Below are positions 61,701-64,000 of a stretch of DNA of 64,000 nt, in pieces; position 1 is the first letter of the stretch; the number at the start of each line of letters is the position of its first letter. Both the position numbers and the translations under genes were made by a program. This stretch comes from Pseudomonas asturiensis (GTDB taxonomy: Bacteria; Pseudomonadota; Gammaproteobacteria; Pseudomonadales; Pseudomonadaceae). Below the pieces are notes generated by a model. That model had not been told where the DNA came from and ran no database searches. It saw only the letters and a list, made by a program, of their open reading frames with translations. The stretch covers positions 248,001 to 312,000 of the forward strand of contig NZ_FRDA01000005.1 in assembly GCF_900143095.1 (NCBI RefSeq), given 5' to 3'.

Positions 61701-62322
61701 GAAGCAGCTTCAGGTACATCGCCACGTCACCCAGTCCCCAAATGAACACGCCCTTGAGGGACATGATGTCCAGTCCGAAGGCGAGCACATCCTCGCGTCG
61801 ACACATGACCGATGCTGGCTCGCCGACGAAGTTGACCGGGTATTGCGCCAGAAACGAAACCAGTTCCGGGCCGTCCAGAATCACGTTCTTGCCGAACGGG
61901 TAGGCGGTGTACAGGTTGTCCGGCAGCAGATCACCGTTGCTGTCGATTCGCTTGCGCGCCGCCGAGACCAGCTTGATGTCGGGGCTGTCGTGCAGAACGT
62001 CGAACAGCAGGCGCACACAATCGGGCAGAAGGATGTCGTCATCATACAAAAACTTGATGTACGGCCCCTTCGCCAGGCTGATCGCACGCGCGTTGTTATG
62101 GGCCTCGCCCAGCGGGGTTTCATTCTTCTCGTAACGGATCGGCCAGCGGCTGGCAGGCCTGAGCTTTTCGACAATGTTCCTGATGCCATCGTCACGGCAG
62201 TCGTCGGTGACAATGATCTCGATGTCGTCGTGGTTCTGGCGAAGAGCACTGGCCAGCGCCGCTTCGAAAAAAGCCGGTTTGTAAGCAGGGATGACAATAC
62301 TGACCAGGCGTGAAGAACTCAT
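58792..62322 (-). CDS. Large multi-domain glycosyltransferase (GT2-type units plus GT4-like C-terminus)
   Basis: The 1176-residue protein is built of several glycosyltransferase-like modules. Residues 1-280 are a full GT-A domain with VSIVIPAYKPAFFEAALASAL and the acidic motif IKFLYDDDILLPD. About 310-530 is a second GT2-like half with WILVDAGATFTPSG. About 555-830 is a third with VSILLTSQDNLDTLLPCVESI, where the usual acidic motif is replaced by LMLASHASI. About 860-1176 is GT-B (GT4-like), with RVGWAGTVRQQNDLLMLSDV and NLLLEYGACGFPVICSDV. This resembles the large glycosyltransferases that decorate P. syringae flagellin or surface polymers with successive sugars. The product linkage cannot be deduced. 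No clear Shine-Dalgarno is seen. Confidence 0.85.
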   Translation of the reverse strand: MSSSRLVSIVIPAYKPAFFEAALASALRQNHDDIEIIVTDDCRDDGIRNIVEKLRPASRWPIRYEKNETPLGEAHNNARAISLAKGPYIKFLYDDDILLPDCVRLLFDVLHDSPDIKLVSAARKRIDSNGDLLPDNLYTAYPFGKNVILDGPELVSFLAQYPVNFVGEPASVMCRREDVLAFGLDIMSLKGVFIWGLGDVAMYLKLLRQGNLAMLVRPLSYFRVSDQQTSEQGRTIPHLSQEGHANHFRLTRELGWVRPDEFNGKVKIAPLSQRDNVQELDLLAHFDRRPQATVRNTGIAHWLGQRRPSTAEQSLLGDYIRQNDGGPAIAIVVSDFDQQPEHVLSTLQSLASDAPLLDKLKVFILADYDQDEQTPLQAQLPWLQASRDNRAIVINDLMQAHRHDWWILVDAGATFTPSGLLGAAMKMIEAPQACAVFGDEVTLHAQQGASLGFRPDFSLDYLLACPAATSRNWLFNREKALSVGGFDPGHAQAIELDLILRMIEDDSFTGFAHSPEPLVISPLWQPGHNHDEVRTLQRHLLARGYSNHHVHSGESGHYRIEYGHADQPLVSILLTSQDNLDTLLPCVESILEHTDYPFYEILICDNASQSVQTTQWLATLESMQSDRIRILRNEEALSPSALLNASAAQANGDYLLMLASHASIIQNDWLTHLLNHAMRPEVGVVGAKIISPDGSVIDGGLILGLNGTVGPVTSRDIASSITQQQRLETEQNYSAVSGSCLMIRKTLFDEIDGLNEPLFHEHFNDVDLCLKAGETGHLVVWTPHAIIALRPLQPTVDAQSMDFATQALNHRWLHYLAWDPAYNKNLTLQGAGFVTQPVQELSWRPLSHRPLPVVLLQPADHDEAGRRVTAPLQSLRADKTVDGVVCHTPLKLVEIARLSPDTVVIQSTVNERLAGTINAIKNHTNARVIYDLPEYPVFHDVDPSAPTFEAVQASLRHGLAHADRVIVPTAALAELLQDVHPDIHVIEARLDPGVWLNLDSQSRPRQKPRVGWAGTVRQQNDLLMLSDVIKALADKVNWVIMGPCSRWLRPYIHELRSPVEGALYPGALASLDLDLALAPAMPHALNASKGPNLLLEYGACGFPVICSDVLSSPHNLPVTRVSNEAQAWIAAIEAHIQDLDNCARKGDALKHEVTQHWMMDAACLEQWREAWLNVPG

Positions 62323-62396
62323 CGCAATACCACATGTGAAAAAGTGTTGTGAGCCGACCGGGCAACTCGGTCGGTATTCATGACCGGCAGCGGTCG

Positions 62397-63122
62397 TCAG
62401 GCCTTGCGGCCTACGTACAGAACCGACTGATCAGTAATGCCGTGCTGGTGGAAGACGCCTTCGCCGAAGGAACCTGAATCCAGGGCATCGACCTTGAAAC
62501 CGGACGCCTCCAGGCGTGAGACGAAATCGTGTCTGGCATACATCCGCACATGGTCGTCCTGCCCGAAGCGCGCCCAGCGTTCATCGACGCTTTTCTCGTC
62601 GGGGTCTTCGTCTGTTTCGGTGGCGGTCAGCAGAATCGGCACCATCAGGATCGCAGAACCGCCCTTGGCCAGAACCCGATGCAATTCGGACATGGCCTTG
62701 TGGTCGTCGGGTACATGTTCCAGCACATGCGAGCAGACGATGAAATCAAAGGACTCGTCGGCGTACAGGTGCATGTCCATGATGTCCACCACATCATCAG
62801 CCAGCGGCGAGAACAGGTCGGCCGAGCGATAGCGGGCGTTGGGCAAACTGCGCAGAAACTTCGAAAGCACGACGGCTGGCGCAATGTCGAGGATGCGCAA
62901 CGCCTGGCCCGGCGGGTGGTTCAGCAGGTGCATCGCGAACAGTGCGTAAAGGCGATCGCGGTCCGAGGCCTGGCACTCAGGGCAACTGTACTGGCCAACG
63001 TTCAGGGTCTCGAAATCGTCCACGCTGTAAAACACGTTCAGGCGGTGGAAGATTTTCAGATGGTCTTTTTCCATCGGATAGAAATTCGGAAATCGGCAAG
63101 CGCATACCGGGCATGTTCGCAT
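62397..63122 (-). CDS. SAM-dependent class I methyltransferase with N-terminal zinc-ribbon-like segment
   Basis: The 241-residue protein starts MRTCPVCACRFPNF and has a second CPEC pair near residue 48 (YSCPECQASDRDRLYAL), forming a possible zinc ribbon. The methyltransferase fold follows: motif I ILDIAPAVVLSKFL (atypical), DIMDMHLYADESFDFIVCSHVLEHVPDDHKAMSELHRVLAKGGSAIL as motifs II-IV. It begins inside the stop of the DegT aminotransferase (TAATG), so the two are coupled. Beside aminosugar genes, O-methylation of a sugar such as the 2-O-methyl group of modified viosamine is a sensible role; this is inference. Confidence 0.83.
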   Translation of the reverse strand: MRTCPVCACRFPNFYPMEKDHLKIFHRLNVFYSVDDFETLNVGQYSCPECQASDRDRLYALFAMHLLNHPPGQALRILDIAPAVVLSKFLRSLPNARYRSADLFSPLADDVVDIMDMHLYADESFDFIVCSHVLEHVPDDHKAMSELHRVLAKGGSAILMVPILLTATETDEDPDEKSVDERWARFGQDDHVRMYARHDFVSRLEASGFKVDALDSGSFGEGVFHQHGITDQSVLYVGRKA

Positions 63123-64000
63123 TAGCAGTTCTCGTTACTGGCAGTGGCGATGACCTTGATGATGCTGTCGAAGGCTTCATCGGTCAGGCTGTCGTAAATA
63201 GGCAGGCACAGAATCTGATTCGACAGGCCGGTGGCGATGGGCAAGCGTTCCGGCTTGGCCGAGTCCAGGCCCCGGTACATCGGGAAGGTCGAAATCAGTG
63301 GATAGAAATAGCGGCGGGCCAGAATGTTGTGGTCACGCATGCGCTGGTACAACGCATCGCGGGACAGCGGGAAGCCTTCCCTGATCAATACCGGGAAGTA
63401 GGAATAATTGTGCTTTTCACAGGTCTGCCAGACGATCTCGATACCCGGAATTGACGCCAGCGCATCGCGGTAGCGCTCGTCGATACGCTGACGCTTGAGC
63501 AGCGCCTGATCGATATGCTTGAGCTGAAGCAGGCCGAACGCGGCGTTGATCTCGCTCATCTTGCCGTTGATGCCGGGCGCCACGACCGTCACTTCATCTG
63601 CGAAGCCGAAGTTTTTCAGGTAATCGATTCGCTGCTTGGTCTTCAGATCAGGGCTGATGATCGCGCCGCCCTCGAAGGTATTGAACACCTTGGTGGCGTG
63701 AAAACTCAGGATCGACAGGTCGCCGTGCTTGAGCAGGCTTTCACCGCGATGCTGAACGCCGAACGCATGGGCGGCGTCGTAGATGACCTTCAGGCCGTAC
63801 CGATCGGCGATCTGCTGGATGCGGTCCACGTCGCAAGGGATGCCATAGCAATGCACCGGCATAATGGCCGTGGTCGCAGGCGTGATGGCTTCCTCGATAC
63901 GGTCCGGGTCCAGGTTGTAGGTGCCAGGCTCAATGTCGACGAAGACCGGGGTGAGGCCGTTCCAGAGCAATGAGTGAGCGGTGGCCACGAACGAGTAGGG
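63122..64000 (-). CDS. DegT/DnrJ/EryC1-family sugar aminotransferase, 5' end beyond the window (VioA-like)
   Basis: The frame is open to the window edge; the visible part starts PYSFVATAHSLLWNGLTPVFVDIEP, in the conserved N-terminal third of the family, so roughly 80-90 residues are missing. The PLP lysine lies in LSFHATKVFNTFEGGAIIS and the substrate region in PGINGKMSEINAAFGLLQLKHID. DegT enzymes transfer an amino group to C4 or C3 of dTDP- or UDP-keto sugars; the SFHATK form is common among dTDP-4-aminotransferases such as VioA and WecE. It is coupled to the methyltransferase downstream. Confidence 0.88.
   Translation of the reverse strand, partial: PYSFVATAHSLLWNGLTPVFVDIEPGTYNLDPDRIEEAITPATTAIMPVHCYGIPCDVDRIQQIADRYGLKVIYDAAHAFGVQHRGESLLKHGDLSILSFHATKVFNTFEGGAIISPDLKTKQRIDYLKNFGFADEVTVVAPGINGKMSEINAAFGLLQLKHIDQALLKRQRIDERYRDALASIPGIEIVWQTCEKHNYSYFPVLIREGFPLSRDALYQRMRDHNILARRYFYPLISTFPMYRGLDSAKPERLPIATGLSNQILCLPIYDSLTDEAFDSIIKVIATASNENC

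Noticed and set aside
61297..62313. A 338-codon plus-strand frame opposite the glycosyltransferase N-terminus
   Set aside because: Shadow of a well-supported GT2 domain; no motifs of its own.

Overview
The window comes from a fluorescent pseudomonad and most closely resembles the plant-associated Pseudomonas syringae group. It has high GC coding sequence, the bphO-bphP bacteriophytochrome pair (BphP 745 aa with Cys16), a pseudomonad lysine/pipecolate catabolic cluster (amaA, amaB, hglS), pobA with its AraC-type regulator, OprD and NCS1 transporters, and many Pseudomonas REP/REPIN palindromes between genes. No rRNA, tRNA, CRISPR array, prophage or intact insertion sequence was found. Family assignments rest on residues I can read; no database search was possible.

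Layout. 1-0.5 kb: 3' end of a HisKA_2-type sensor kinase. 0.9-7.1 kb: LysR regulator divergent from a PrpF/GalD-type isomerase, a DAACS dicarboxylate carrier, a CitMHS carrier and an OprD porin, probably a di/tricarboxylic acid uptake and entry locus. 7.2-10.5 kb: NCS1 permease divergent from a GntR regulator and an allantoin/hydantoin-type racemase, with a shared operator motif in both promoters. 10.6-16.9 kb: LysR regulator divergent from a five-gene catabolic operon of unknown substrate (serine acetyltransferase-like, VOC protein, 3-hydroxyisobutyrate-type dehydrogenase, aldehyde dehydrogenase, M20D amidohydrolase). 17.1-21.0 kb: sdaA, a GcvA-like LysR and a DUF3100 membrane protein. 21.0-22.1 kb: a gene-free stretch with REPINs and a strongly structured element that folds as a three-way junction. 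22.1-27.9 kb: lysine degradation by the pipecolate/2-aminoadipate route, as two divergent units.

27.9-30.9 kb: OmpR-type two-component system divergent from a PepSY protein and a cytochrome b561. 31.0-34.9 kb: sialidase-like protein, small membrane protein and LTA-synthase-type transferase. 35.0-36.2 kb: dmeRF nickel/cobalt sensing and efflux. 36.4-39.3 kb: bphO-bphP. 39.3-48.1 kb: an orphan type VI secretion module, fully coupled by overlapping stop/start codons apart from the last gene: vgrG, DUF4123 chaperone, VasX-like pore-forming effector with a low-GC C-terminal part, and two paralogous DUF6708 membrane proteins that are good immunity candidates. 48.6-52.6 kb: MFS carrier, pobA and pobR. 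52.6-55.1 kb: ppnN and an SH3-domain membrane protein. 55.5-57.8 kb: a response regulator with TPR repeats coupled to a soluble histidine kinase. 58.1-64 kb: sugar-modification genes (NeuD/VioB-type acetyltransferase, a 1176-residue multi-domain glycosyltransferase, a methyltransferase and a DegT-type sugar aminotransferase cut by the window end), consistent with a viosamine-like glycan used on flagellin or another surface polymer.

The most promising material for new biology is the type VI module with its twin immunity candidates, the structured element at 21.7-21.9 kb, the unassigned catabolic operon at 11.6-16.9 kb, and the sialidase-like/LTA-synthase-like operon.
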